Below, in pieces: positions 11,655-22,349 of a DNA stretch of 64,000 nt; position 1 is the stretch's first letter, and every line of letters starts with the position of its first letter. The DNA comes from Micrasema longulum (lineage: Eukaryota; Arthropoda; Insecta; Trichoptera; Brachycentridae): contig JAGVSM010001203.1 in the NCBI GenBank assembly GCA_022494885.1, positions 1 through 64,000 of the forward strand, in the 5' to 3' direction. A program made the position numbers and the translations under genes. Below the pieces are notes generated by a model. The model did not search any database and was not told the DNA's origin. It was given only the letters and a program-made list of their open reading frames with translations.

Positions 11655-12062
11655 ATAATTTTCACATTTGGGAAGTATGTTTACTAAGTGGAATCCTGGT
11701 ACCGAAACTAGTGTACGGAACCATGCATGAAATTGGAAATACAAGAGTTAAAGTAGGATAAATGCTGTCGAAATGCATGATAGGTGCACAAATGTCGAGA
11801 TCTGTGCGGCTTGCAAGGCTGAGACGAGCACTGTCGACAAAATTACGAAAGGGGTGCTGCGTTGGTTTAGACGTGTAGGGCAAATGGACAGAAAAGAACA
11901 GCTAAAAAAATTTGCAGTGTGAATGTTGATGAACGCAGAAAACGAAGAAGACCGAGAAACATGTAGCATAACCAAATCCGATTAATATTTGAAGATGGAC
12001 TTGTCAAGAGTCCGAATAATCATCATGCGTACTCGAGGAGGTGTATTAATGTCCTGGAAGCG
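11655..12062 (+). pseudogene. LINE-K fragment, copy 1 (heavily decayed)
   Basis: Family K is a non-LTR element represented by its C-terminal coding end and short 3' UTR. The intact order, best seen at 29720-30223, is R-R-M-C-G-K-T-M, then K-A-E-x-x-[23 protein letters not shown] and Q-I-L-E-D-G-H-V-K. This copy has several frameshifts, for instance W-F-R-R-V-G-Q-M-D, and loses the 3' end. Confidence 0.7.
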
Positions 12063-12064
12063 TT

Positions 12065-14220
12065 TTACTATAATTTTCATTGAATTTACCTCTACTGCTT
12101 TCGTAGTCCCTTTCATTGTAAGTTTGGCATTTTATATGTTTCATAAGTGCAGTAATCGGTACGCGGTGCCTTTCCGCGTCCGCGCCACGCTGCAAAACGC
12201 TCGCCCCTCCTGCAGAGCGCTAAGGTATCGAGTCAAAAACACTCGTCCAGGATTCTGGTTCTATTACACACACAGGTCCTCTTCGGACACGGACAAAATG
12301 TTAAATTTATCATTCATACTGACCGTATTACACAAACCGTAATTAAAATTGTTTCTTCGGTATTTTCGTGTTTTGTGACAGTGGCCACGTGGAATGAATA
12401 GATGAAGAATGGTAATTAGTAGAACGAGAATAGGCAAGAAAGATCCTTTTTATGTAAAATTAACAGTCACGGGTTTTGCTTTAATTTCAAATTTTTAATT
12501 ATTTAGTGAAATTTTATTTGCCAAGTCATGTTTTCTTATTGTGTACTCATATCATTAATCTTTTCTCTTCGTTGTATATGATCTAGTTAGTTTATTTATT
12601 TATTGAATTAAATATAGAATAATAGACATTGATAGTTAAATAAAATCTTATGATTATAAATAACAGTAATGTATAATTTTATATATAACTTGCTTATACT
12701 TAAGGCTGATTGCATCAAAAAAAGTTATATAAATGTCACATTTTCATCAAAATTGGTTGCACGAGAAAAAAGTTATCGAATATGACCTTTTTTGTAAAAT
12801 ATACTTTTATTTAACCTTGCCCATAACTTTTTTCTACGCAACTGGTCTTTAATAAAGTCGAATAAACAATCCTTGCTCTTTCTCTGATTTTTTTATGTTT
12901 GCAACTTTTTTCATTCTTAATTTGGTCGTGCCACGAGTTTCGAGTCTGCTAGTGAGTACTACAGCTTACAAGCACCACCAAAAATTGCAATGTGAACCAG
13001 CGCTTATTAAGTTTATAAATTGCTTATTTTTAAACATAGAAATACAAAACATGATCTAATGTTACCATTACAAATGTCAGAGTTTCTGACTACATATATT
13101 TTTTTATTTATTTGTGTTTAAGGCCTATAAAGAGAGCAATTGAGAACTGCTTATAGTAGGTACTGTGCAATCTCACTAAAGCAGTTGTAAAATGGTGTAC
13201 TGCTTTAGTAAGACGTTGCCTTAATTATCTAGAGTATTGCGTAGTTCTCTGTTGAAATTAAACAGGTATTAAAATTAGTTTTTTGTAAATTTTAAATGTG
13301 ATGCTGATATATTTGTAAAAAATAAAATTATTGAAAAATACCGCTATTTGTTTTATTTATATATACACCCCCGGCAACATAAATAGCCGAACCCATAAAA
13401 AATTTAATTTAGATATATTTATTTTTTGTTACATTTTAACACATTTTCCAATTTTATGCTTATACGTTTACATATATGTATACTTTACATCAATAAAACA
13501 CTAATTTTGACATTAAAAAAAAAGTTTTGAAAGATTTTCGATTCGAGACAAAAAACATTTTAAAAATGAATAAAAAAAACTTCTTTAACTGTTATGCGTT
13601 AAACTCTTTAAAATATTGAATTTTAAAAACATTTATTCAGTTGATAAAACACCCTAAAAGTAGTGTTTCTTAACCGTATTGAAAGAATCACCCCCTTTAC
13701 CACAGTAAAATTATCCAGATTTTTTGGGGCACTCGGGGAATCGGACAGGATAAGAAACATGCTATATTGTGAGCTTAAAGCGTACTTGACAGCTTCTCGG
13801 ATTGCGATACATTCCGCTGTAAATACAAATGCAATTTTTTAATGATTGTACAGATGCATTGTGCAATTTGTACAATCTTTGAATGATGTCGTCTTCACAA
13901 TATATGGCCGAATCCGTGTGGGTTGGCAAATCTGACCGAGATCCATCAGTGTAGATAATTCTCCAACCTATCCATCTTGACGACCAAATACGGTTGAATG
14001 TACACTGGGACTGTAGGTGGGTTTCAACTCTAAATGTGAGTTCAATATTTAGGGCATATATATAGAAACATAAAACTGAAAACAATAAAGGGGAAGGTCT
14101 TTAGGATTAATGTTAAATTCAAAAGATGAAAATGAAAGCTGTTGACTAGTAAAGGGAGCGGTTTATGGGACCAGAAAGATGATGAAGTCACACAGTCGGA
14201 GAGCAATTTTAATATTTTAA
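12065..14220. other. Gene-free AT-rich spacer
   Basis: No gene recognised. A CG-rich patch at 12155-12215 (CCGCGTCCGCGCCAC) is shared in inverted orientation with 18935-18985. An imperfect inverted repeat near 12760-12845 pairs GTTGCACGAGAAAAAAGTTAT with ATAACTTTTTTCTACGCAAC. A weak minus-strand frame at 13762-14085 contains I-I-Y-T-D-G-S-R-S-D, which recalls the RNase H of LINEs, but it is too short to call. Confidence 0.4.
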
Positions 14221-14280
14221 GGAGCAGGTTACTTTTTTGAGGAGCAGGTTACTTTTTTGAGGAGCAGGTTACTTTTTTGG
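14221..14280 (+). repeat. Exact tandem repeat, 3 x 20 bp
   Basis: The 20-base unit GGAGCAGGTTACTTTTTTGA occurs three times head to tail; the third copy differs only in the final base. There is no reading frame across it. Such a perfect short array is likely a recent replication-slippage product. Confidence 0.9.
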
Positions 14281-14714
14281 ACGGAGCACTTCAGCAAAAA
14301 TCTATCCGCCAAATATTGTCTCCTCATTCCGAGTGGGGCATCAGAGGCCTCTTCTACCTGAAAAGTGTTAATTGAAGAGGACTTGTGCCGCACGGCGAGT
14401 CTGATTGAGATTAATTCGGAGGTTTCTTTTTGTCGCTCATTTTAAGAAAAAAGATACAAAAAACCACAAATATTTTTTTTCTACAGGAGTATGGAAAAAA
14501 TAATTGTTACCTGGTTTTTAGATATCGGGACAGGGAACGAAAACAAACACAAACTACTGTTAACACTTCTTAATAAATAAAATAATATGTACACCACAGT
14601 TTTTTAAACCAAATTAGTGAATTCTTTTTAACGTAAAAACACAATAATTAATTATTATTATCTGACACACAAGAACGTCCGCCACCACTGTTAGTTCACT
14701 AGATTAGTTCGTGA

Positions 14715-15135
14715 TTATCTTCTTCTTCTTCTTCGTTTTTTTCATGGCCTTTTCACTTCTCAATTCGGGTGTTCTGGCCAGTGTCGAGTATTTTTGTTTT
14801 TTACATATAAACACATGTTTTAGTAATATAATATGTACAAGTTAGTATGTTAGTATTTAAAATAATATATACATATAATAATAAAACATATTTACAACTT
14901 TACGCCATTTACAACTAGATATTTACATAAGATTTTAAATACACGTTTATTGGGTGGGGACAGGAGAGTTAGAATATGAATAGGGGGGATATTAATATCA
15001 GAGAGGTCGGATAGGAAATCAGGATGACAATCATTTATGGGGCATCCAAAAATAATATGGTTTAAATCTTCCTCATCTGGCTGACATTCGCAAATGGCAG
15101 AGTCCCGGACATGGATTCTGAACAGTCGTGATTAT
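14715..15135 (-). pseudogene. LINE-J 3' end, copy 1 of a tandem pair
   Basis: On the minus strand, from about 15120 downward, the sequence encodes R-D-S-A-I-C-E-C-Q, then D-L-N-H-I-I-F-G-C-P, then N-I-P-P-I-H-I-L, the C-x-C...H-x4-C region found after the RT domain of jockey/CR1-type LINEs. The 3' tail on this strand ends in a GAAGAAGAAG-rich run near 14720. The second copy, 15182-15600, lies immediately upstream in the same orientation. Confidence 0.65.
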
Positions 15136-15181
15136 CTAAAAAATACTTTTATGCTTTTGGTATACGGAAAAAATACGATGA

Positions 15182-15600
15182 CTTCTTCTTCCTTATTTTT
15201 TATGGCCTTTTCACCAAATAGGGTGTTCTAGCCAGTGTCGAGTTTTCTTTTTTCGTTTTTTAGATATTTACACATTTGTTAGTAATATAGTATATTAGGT
15301 ATTGAAAACTTTACATATTTACAACTTATTTAAAACTATTATTAATACTAAAATTTACCACTTACAAACTTAAACCATTTAAAACTAAATATTAAAATAA
15401 AAAATTAAATACATGTTAATTGGGTAAGGAAGGGAGAGTTAAAATATGAGTAGGGAATGGGATGTAAATATCAAAGAGGTCTGATGTGAAATTAAGATTA
15501 CAATCATTTATGGGACATTAAAAAAAACATGGTTTAAATCTTTCTCAAGCTGACATTCGCATATAGCAGAATCCCGGACATGGGTTCTGAATCAGTAAGA
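15182..15600 (-). pseudogene. LINE-J 3' end, copy 2 of a tandem pair
   Basis: It shares the whole order of copy 1: the CCGGACATGGGTTCTGAA end, CAATCATTTATGGGACATTA, ATTGGGTAAGG and a 3' tail near GGTGTTCTAGCCAGTGTCGA. Point differences and small gaps between the copies show that neither is a recent duplicate. It ends about 370 bp upstream of the ZNF1 start codon. Confidence 0.65.
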
Positions 15601-15973
15601 ACCATTGCAGTAGTGCCCAGATGTTTCAAACTAATTCACATCACTTTGAAGAACCAAGGCTTTTCTGTTTACTAGACTGGTTCGTTATTATCTACAAAAA
15701 CACTTTTATGAATATGAAAAAAAAAACACGATCCGCCACCTTTTCTTAGTCACAGACAAGTCTTTTTGAGGCACGATTTGGATCGCGGTCATTTTTGGAA
15801 CGCATGTTTGTTATGGTTTAGATTTTGACAGCTCCAAATGTCATCTATGGATAACCGCTTATTTTGACAGGAATGGCGGGTGTTGTCCTGGTGTTTTTTT
15901 GTGTCCGAATTTGATGTGATGGATTTTGAAACTAAAAATATAGTTAATTACGATAAGACAATAATTGCGAACC

Positions 15974-17413
15974 ATGGATATTTTGCTCAAAAATCTTAAA
16001 AATCTAGATAAGCTATGTAGAATTTGTTTATCAGAGAATACCGAACAAACCAGATCTATTTATGATGATTATCAATCCAGTAATATCGCGTCTGTTGTGA
16101 TGTTGTGCGCGCGAGTGCAGATAGCCTGCCGGGACGGCTTGCCCGATATCATCTGCGCTCGGTGCTTAGGAGACCTGGAGGCCGCTAACGGCTTCAGGGT
16201 CAGGTGCGAACTGTCCGACAATCTCCTGAGGAAGGTTTGCAGCAACTCCGACCAGAGTACAGTCCAGGAGAAAGAAGAGATTACAGAGACGCAAGATGTT
16301 AAAGTGGAAGTATCTTGCGAACCGTGGATCAAATCGGAGTTCGAAGACGACGCTGATAGTGATACTCTATACGATCCCTCATTTGAGGATTCTCTAGAAC
16401 TTTCTGAAGTTAAAAAAAATCTAAACAAATCAAAAAAGACGCCTTCTAAAAGCGTAGAAGTTTTATTTCAGAATAAGAAATCTGCAACGCTAAATGATTC
16501 AAACATTCCAATATCGCAGAATATTTGTGATAATCTGAAAACAACCTTCGGGAAAAGGGGTAAAATCAAATCATTTACTTGTACAATATGTGGCAGGCCT
16601 CTTAGTAATAATAAATCACTCGAAAAGCATATGCAATCTATGCATAGCGAGAGTAAAAAGTTAAAGCTGGGAGTCTCAACAGGGTACGGAAAAGACAGAA
16701 GATTCCACTGCTCCGAATGCACTTATTCGACTCCTCGAAAGCAAACTCTAATTTATCATTCGACGACCCACACGGGGGAAAGGCCGTACAAATGTGATAT
16801 CTGCGGAGCTTCTTACGCCCAGCACGGGCCCCTGACTATCCACAAGAGAGTTCACAGCGACCAGATGTACTACACGTGCCACGAGTGCGGAAAACAGTTC
16901 AAGTACAAGGTGACTCTGGAGCGCCATTACCTCGTCCACTCGGACATCAAAAACTTCACCTGCGAGGTGTGCAACAAAGGACTCAAAACTAAAAACAGTT
17001 ACGAAATTCACAAAAAAAGGCATCTGAATATTCGCGAGTACAGTTGCGAACACTGCGGGAGTTCATTTGTTTCTCTAGAAGGTCTGATCAACCATAGACA
17101 AAAGCACATAGACATTAAGAAGTTTGAATGCAATTTTTGCGGGTTCAAAACAAGAACCAAGCGAATGCTTCTCAGTCACATGAGACGCCATACAGGAGAA
17201 AAAAAAATTAAATGCGAACTATGCCAACACTCTACGTATGACAAGTACGGAATGAAAATACATATGATTAAGCATACTAAAATCAAGCAATATCCGTGCC
17301 CCATTTGTTTTATGCAATTTACGCGCAGCACGAGTGTTAATAAGCATATGAAGACTATACACAGTATCAAGTATCGGGTTAATGATTATGTTGACAGAAG
17401 AATAATAAAATAA
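15974..17413 (+). CDS. ZAD-C2H2 zinc-finger protein (ZNF1), 9 fingers
   Basis: An intronless gene for a 479-residue probable nuclear DNA-binding protein. The start is the ATG in ACCATGG at 15974; an upstream TTG in the same frame is not needed. The ZAD occupies about residues 12-88 with zinc ligands C15, C18, C61 and C64 (L-C-R-I-C-L and I-I-C-A-R-C). An acidic linker of ~100 residues carries V-K-V-E (K110) and W-I-K-S-E (K120), both psi-K-x-E sites. Nine C2H2 fingers run from about residue 201 to 463, some with H-T-G-E-R-P/K-type linkers, and the protein ends D-R-R-I-I-K. AATAAA lies at 17551 with a GT-rich stretch after it. ZAD domains are known to dimerise; the DNA target cannot be read off. 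It converges on ZNF2. Confidence 0.9.
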   Translation: MDILLKNLKNLDKLCRICLSENTEQTRSIYDDYQSSNIASVVMLCARVQIACRDGLPDIICARCLGDLEAANGFRVRCELSDNLLRKVCSNSDQSTVQEKEEITETQDVKVEVSCEPWIKSEFEDDADSDTLYDPSFEDSLELSEVKKNLNKSKKTPSKSVEVLFQNKKSATLNDSNIPISQNICDNLKTTFGKRGKIKSFTCTICGRPLSNNKSLEKHMQSMHSESKKLKLGVSTGYGKDRRFHCSECTYSTPRKQTLIYHSTTHTGERPYKCDICGASYAQHGPLTIHKRVHSDQMYYTCHECGKQFKYKVTLERHYLVHSDIKNFTCEVCNKGLKTKNSYEIHKKRHLNIREYSCEHCGSSFVSLEGLINHRQKHIDIKKFECNFCGFKTRTKRMLLSHMRRHTGEKKIKCELCQHSTYDKYGMKIHMIKHTKIKQYPCPICFMQFTRSTSVNKHMKTIHSIKYRVNDYVDRRIIK

Positions 17414-17550
17414 TGCATTCAATATTGATGTATATCATTTATATAACATTCCTTTTTTACCTTTGAAATGAACTTTATAATTACGTTGCCAAATTATTAT
17501 TTTTTTTGCAAAAATATAAAATGTTACTATTTTGACTAATTATTGAACTT

Positions 17551-17556
17551 AATAAA
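17551..17556 (+). terminator. Poly(A) signal of ZNF1
   Basis: AATAAA 138 bp after the ZNF1 stop codon, followed by a TATGTTGTTTTTTGG GU-rich downstream element. Confidence 0.6.
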
Positions 17557-17659
17557 AAACAGTTCATATATGTTGTTTTTTGGTACTTGGATGAATTAAT
17601 ATAAAAAATATTTTGTACACGTTTGGTGTTTTTTTTATATTTTATATACTAGACATTAT

Positions 17660-18295
17660 TTAAAGAGCAACCCCACATGTACTCCGCATCTCTGCCTCGG
17701 GTTTGTATATCTCCGCAGCAGACCACGCCTGTTTAGTTTGGCAGATGTCAGCACACGCCTAGCAAGTGAATATTGCTGTAAATAACATAGCGCAGCTGGT
17801 GTCCGACTGCCTTAAGCCCTCACCGGTGCACAAACTTTGCCCTATAATAGGAATTGCTCCACCCGATATCAGGGGAATCGTAGCGGCGAACACCGAGAGA
17901 CAAGAACAGATCCATGATCCTAGACACCCCCTTTACGACTACCGGATGGCTCTTCCGAGACTAGGATCGAGAATGAACTTCTTCAAAGTCACAACTGACT
18001 TGGAGGCCTCTGTAGAAAAACTCAGAGAGGATCTGTGGAGAGATGAACTCTGCGATGGGCTCTGGATAATGCTATCGTGGAAAGCTCTCAAGAGACTAAG
18101 GGTAGGCGTGACCAGGTACAGATACAATCAGCAGAGGTGGGCTTTCTGGTGGGAGATGACGCGAGCTGCAATTGTAGAGAAGTTCTCACCTGCTGCGGTG
18201 CCCACAAATGAAGATGACTCGAGGATACAACTGACAAAGCGATATCCATCATTGCATACTGCAGTGGCAAGGTCTGAGGTCCAGAGTCATTAAAT
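17660..18295 (+). pseudogene. Non-LTR retrotransposon C-terminal fragment
   Basis: An open frame through 17766-18293 without an ATG at its start reads C-L-K-P-S-P-V-H-K-L, G-I-A-P-P-D-I-R, D-P-R-H-P-L-Y-D-Y, then W-K-A-L-K-R-L-R-V-G-V-T-R-Y. This order (S-T-P-V ... G-I-A-P-x-x-I-R ... R-H-P-L ... L-N-R-L-R-T-G) is typical of the post-RT tail of insect LINE proteins. The final C-x-C...H-x4-C knuckle is missing and the RT domain is absent. It lies just after the ZNF1 poly(A) site. Confidence 0.7.
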
Positions 18296-18299
18296 ATTT

Positions 18300-19155
18300 A
18301 AAAATCATTTTGAAAGATCACTTACTAACTGATTTTAAGAAGACGTGCATTACAATATATTGTAATGCATTCACAAACGAGGCGATCAGCGCGGAAGCGA
18401 TGTAACCTTCAAGCATGTGGAACCGAGATGTAAAGTTTAGTCATGTACATAAAGCCCTGTATACAAACTGGTAATGGTGTGAGCCATTAATGATGGGAAA
18501 AAATCAAATTACTTCTAGTTTATAAAACGCATGGTTATAACGCACGCACCCTTTCCAAAGTTTAAGTAAATTTATTTGTGGGTTCAACCCAAGTCATTTC
18601 AACCTTAAATATACAGTAAGTGAAAAGACACAAAATTAATAACAATTAATTTAAATACATGTTTATTTGTAACATGGAGAATAGAAATTGCACAAGGAAT
18701 TAATATAACAATAAGCATCTAATACTTTGTATCATGGAAAAAGTTACATTTTAAATACATTTATTTATTCGTTCAACGGCTCATGCCTTTAACAGAATAT
18801 TAAAAAAATATATATATCAAAACCGTGGCAAACATAGAAAAAAAATCATAAACATTTAAACTTATAACTTTAGCATACAAGACAAAATAATGGAAGACAA
18901 AAAATAAAACATTTCAGTGCTTGGCCACAGGTGGAGTGTTTGCGGTGTGGCGCGGACGCGGTACGCGGCGCCTTGCTGCACCCGCCCGGCCGCTTACTAC
19001 GGACACTACACATGTTGTTGAAATACGTTTTTAAAATATAATAAACGTGAGTTAATATTATTTTTGCATTCCCAAAATCCAGTGAAAAGAAATAAATGGG
19101 TTGAAATTATAAGGAATTTAAGGAAAGAAAAGAAGAATGAGTATCATTTGGGTAT
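18300..19155. other. Gene-free spacer
   Basis: No gene. It includes a short imperfect palindrome at ~18345-18370 (TGCATTACAATATATTGTAATGCA, positions given rather than relied on) and a CG-rich patch at 18935-18985 related to 12155-12215. Confidence 0.4.
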
Positions 19156-19159
19156 CAAT

Positions 19160-19330
19160 CGGGTTGTGGTCCTGTGGCTAGTGTCTCAGACTCGCGGACC
19201 ACAGGTCCGTGGTTCGAATCCCACTCTACCCCAACTTGATTCCATTTTCTAACAGTGAGTTATTTACAACTCATTAAAAATGGCCCTCAAAATTAAATAT
19301 TTCGGTAAATCATAAAACCGCAAATATTTC
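19160..19330 (+). repeat. tRNA-derived SINE A, copy 2
   Basis: The head GGGTTGTGGTCCTGTGGCTA, a B box GGTTCGAATCCC and the body with GAGTTATTTACAACTC match the copies at 2917-3092, 43195-43355 and 59085-59250. The would-be acceptor stem (GGGTTGT / TCTACCC) mispairs, so I do not annotate a tRNA. Confidence 0.75.
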
Positions 19331-19354
19331 TATTTTAAAAAAAAAAACGCTTAC

Positions 19355-19515
19355 GCCTTACGCTTCAGGTACCAGTCCAAGGGGTATGAAAATATTCTAG
19401 TGTGAAAACACCCTTTTAAATAAATATTTCATATAAACCATGTCAGGAATCGAACCCGAGACCTCTCGCCCGGTAGGCAAATGCGCTGACCATTACACCA
19501 CGATGCCGACAAATA
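19355..19515 (-). repeat. tRNA-derived SINE B, copy 1 (partial)
   Basis: The minus strand starts GTCGGCATCGTGGTGTAATG, has B box GGGTTCGATTCC, and continues into a body with AAATATTTATTTAAAAGGGT. The best preserved copy is at 53285-53560. This one lacks the 3' segment after the GGTACCAGTCC phrase. Confidence 0.7.
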
Positions 19516-19519
19516 AACA

Positions 19520-20004
19520 GTACTTAGTACCTATGAGTACGTTTTCGTGTCACTACTTGTAAAAATATTTTACTCTATAGGACATGCCTATTTATTTGAC
19601 AAATTGTAGTCTTCATTACTTTACGGGCTGTTTTACGTAATGTAGACTGTAAATATAAGTTAGAAGTTAATGAACAGAAAGCAGATAGCTGCTAAACTGC
19701 CGATATGTACAGAAAAATAGATCCATATTATCCGCAGAAGACGTATTTAGCAAGCAAATTGCCCTATTAATGGTTGAATTCTGACTCATTTGTACGGCTT
19801 CTGGGTGTGCAAAACAGTGCAACAGATCTTGCTCTAGTATAATTATTGGGAACACACAAACTGATCTCTTTCAGTATATTTGGATTATATGTCAATGGTA
19901 AAGGGGAATGGTGACCAATATTTGTCTTTATAACAGCTGTAAAACATGTTGGTATTATTGCAAATAAATAAGATAAACTTAGACAAATCATTAAGTAATA
20001 AAAA
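19520..20004. other. 3' flank of ZNF2, no separate gene
   Basis: AT-rich sequence downstream of the ZNF2 stop codon (ZNF2 is read leftwards). It probably contains its 3' UTR. Short minus-strand frames here have no recognisable content. Confidence 0.4.
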
Positions 20005-21633
20005 TTATTTTATCATTCTTCTATCACTGTAATCACCAACGCGGTAGGTGATCTTGTGTATCCGCATCATGTGTTTGTTAATAGCAACATTTCGCTTAAA
20101 CTTCGCCAAACAGATGGGGCAGGAATATTTTCTCTCTCCGGAATGCGTGGCCATGTGCCTTTTCACCGAATAACTGTCGTAGCCTTTATATTCACACAGG
20201 TCACATTTAACGTTCTTCTCTTGCGTATGAAGCCGCAGGTGGCCGATCAGGGCTCGCTTAAGCCGGGTCTTATGCCCACAAAAGTCGCATTCGAACTTCT
20301 TAGGGTCAGTGTGCATTTTTACGTGGTATTTTAAATCTATTTTGTCTATAAATGTGCGCCCGCAATATTCACAGCTGCACGTGCGAACATTCGAATGGCG
20401 TTTCATGTGGACTCTGAGATTGGTCTTACACGATAATCGCTTGCTGCAAATTTTACAAGTGAACATGTCGGGATCGACGTGCAGAAGTTTATGTCTGTGG
20501 TAAAAACTTTTATTTTTGAATTGTTTTCCACATTTCGCGCAAGTGAATGACGTCTTTTCGCTGTGCCGCATTTTGTGGTTTTTCAAAGTGTTCGAATCGT
20601 AGAAGCGAGCGTCGCAAACATCGCATTTAAAAGACTTTCCTTCCGTGTGGTGGGCCATGTGATACTTCAGGTGGCATCGCACGTAGAACGAAGCTTGGCA
20701 GACCTCGCATTTGAACGGCTTGTCGCCGGCATGTCTCTTTTTGTGATATTTCAAGCTGTTTGTATTGGCGTAGCAAGCGCCGCATACGTCACAAATGTAC
20801 GGTTTTTCACCCGTGTGAACTCGGGAATGTAACTTGAGCTTGTATCGATTGTATGTGGAGTAGGAACATTCAGAACAGCTAAACTGATTATCACGTTCCT
20901 TTTTTGTTAACATAATGTCTCCGTGTACGACATTAGTATGAACTTTCAGCAATTTACTGCTATTGAAAATTTTATTGCATTGTATGCAAATAAAACTATC
21001 TATTATATTTCGGACATTTGATTCTTTGGTGTTTTTACTACTAGAACCACTGGTTTTACACTGAAACACTGCAGTATTTGTTAAAATATTAGACGCAGAA
21101 GAATGCATATTATTTTGTTTAGTTTTCCCATTTATTAATTTTCTTTTTAAACTCTTGCCCCTGGGTTTAACCTCAGATAATTCATATGCGTAATTATCGT
21201 TTAGTGGATCGTTCGGTTTATCTCTATCGCTATTATCTCCAAATTCTGGTTTAATCCACAACTCACACGACACCTCTTCCTTGACATCTAGTGTCTCTGT
21301 AACTTCTGTTTTCTCCTGAGCATTACTCCGGTCAGGGCTATTGTAAACCCTCCTCAGGAGAGAGTCGGAGAGTTCGCACCTGACCCTGAAGCTGTTAGCA
21401 GCCTCCAGGTCCCCCAAGCACCGAGCGCAGATAATACTAGGCAAGCCGTCCTGGCAGACTATCTGCACTCGCGCACACAACATCAGCACAGAGGCGATAT
21501 TACTAGATTTATACTCTTCATAAACAGACTTAGATCTTTCTAGACTTTCTGTCAAGCAAACTCGACAGAGTTCATGTAACTTTTCGGATTTACTTAATAA
21601 AAACTGTGCTACTTGCAAGTCTTGACTGTTCAT
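20005..21633 (-). CDS. ZAD-C2H2 zinc-finger protein (ZNF2), 11 fingers
   Basis: An intronless gene for 542 residues, the longest of the five paralogues. The start M-N-S-Q-D-L-Q aligns with the starts of ZNF3 and ZNF4, which supports 21633. ZAD ligands are C23, C26, C69 and C72. The linker keeps V-K-E-E (K118) and W-I-K-P-E (K128). Eleven C2H2 fingers follow from about residue 211 to 519; the extra two relative to the paralogues fall after finger 3, where C-E-V-C-Q-A-S-F and C-D-V-C-D-A-R-F fingers look like internal duplicates. One finger begins C-S-C instead of aromatic-x-C. The tail is D-R-R-M-I-K. The protein is presumably a ZAD-dimerising, nuclear DNA-binding factor; its target is unknown. 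Confidence 0.9.
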   Translation of the reverse strand: MNSQDLQVAQFLLSKSEKLHELCRVCLTESLERSKSVYEEYKSSNIASVLMLCARVQIVCQDGLPSIICARCLGDLEAANSFRVRCELSDSLLRRVYNSPDRSNAQEKTEVTETLDVKEEVSCELWIKPEFGDNSDRDKPNDPLNDNYAYELSEVKPRGKSLKRKLINGKTKQNNMHSSASNILTNTAVFQCKTSGSSSKNTKESNVRNIIDSFICIQCNKIFNSSKLLKVHTNVVHGDIMLTKKERDNQFSCSECSYSTYNRYKLKLHSRVHTGEKPYICDVCGACYANTNSLKYHKKRHAGDKPFKCEVCQASFYVRCHLKYHMAHHTEGKSFKCDVCDARFYDSNTLKNHKMRHSEKTSFTCAKCGKQFKNKSFYHRHKLLHVDPDMFTCKICSKRLSCKTNLRVHMKRHSNVRTCSCEYCGRTFIDKIDLKYHVKMHTDPKKFECDFCGHKTRLKRALIGHLRLHTQEKNVKCDLCEYKGYDSYSVKRHMATHSGERKYSCPICLAKFKRNVAINKHMMRIHKITYRVGDYSDRRMIK

Positions 21634-21639
21634 TTTTTA

Positions 21640-22345
21640 CAGAAGTGGTTTATTGTCACCAATGCTGATTTGATTTATTTACGTTTCAGCCAAAACAGTA
21701 AATTTATTTACATAATATAGTAAAATTCAATGGAATTATAATCGGAATAACTGGAATCTAATGAGATTCATGTTTATATTGACATCACATTGACAGTTGA
21801 CAGATTATTTCGTACTGTTTTTTGTTTTGTACAAGTTTGTATCTATGCTGTGGCTCTATGCTCTGTATCTAAAATGTCAAAATTCAAAATATATAACGAC
21901 CATAGACAAATTGTTCAAAGTAAAAAGTACCATAAGCAACAATTTTGGCCCGCGCAAATAAATTATTTTTGAAAAAGACTTTATAAAAAAACTTATAAAC
22001 CTAAAGTTGTCACGATTCTGCTACAAGACATGCTCTTAAATTGTTTTTTTTTGCTGGATTCGTATTTTTACAAAACGTCTATTTCATCAGAAAAATCTTT
22101 ACAAAGTATTAAATATGTATAAATATAATCGCAAAGCCTCCTGATGTATTTTTTAATTCTCGACTCAAATGTTCGTCAATATACTGTGATTGAAGTGCCA
22201 ATACAGTACCTTATGGAAAACTAAACTTATAATGATGTTTTAAACACATTCTGTAAGGCAGCACATGTAATAAAGTTTATTACACGGACAATAATTTAAG
22301 AAAAAAAAATATTAGTCAATACTTGTACGATTTAATTCTTATTAC
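21640..22345. other. 5' flank of ZNF2 and spacer
   Basis: Contains the presumed promoter of ZNF2 (read leftwards) but no motif that I can defend. No other gene is seen. Confidence 0.35.
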
Positions 22346-22349
22346 CAAA

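Noticed and set aside
13762..14085. RNase H-like fragment (I-I-Y-T-D-G-S-R-S-D)
   Set aside because: The Y-T-D-G-S motif is suggestive of a LINE RNase H, but no further motif follows, so I did not annotate it as a feature of its own.
16072..17053. Minus-strand ORFs across ZNF1 and similar ones across ZNF2 to ZNF5
   Set aside because: They are antisense shadows of the conserved zinc-finger and ZAD coding sequence.
17766..18293. 175-codon ORF as a host gene downstream of ZNF1
   Set aside because: It does not start with ATG and its order (S-P-V-H-K-L, G-I-A-P-P, R-H-P-L) is that of a LINE protein tail.
19160..19235. Functional tRNA gene
   Set aside because: A and B boxes are present, but the acceptor halves mispair and the same head with a shared body occurs at three other places, so it is a SINE.
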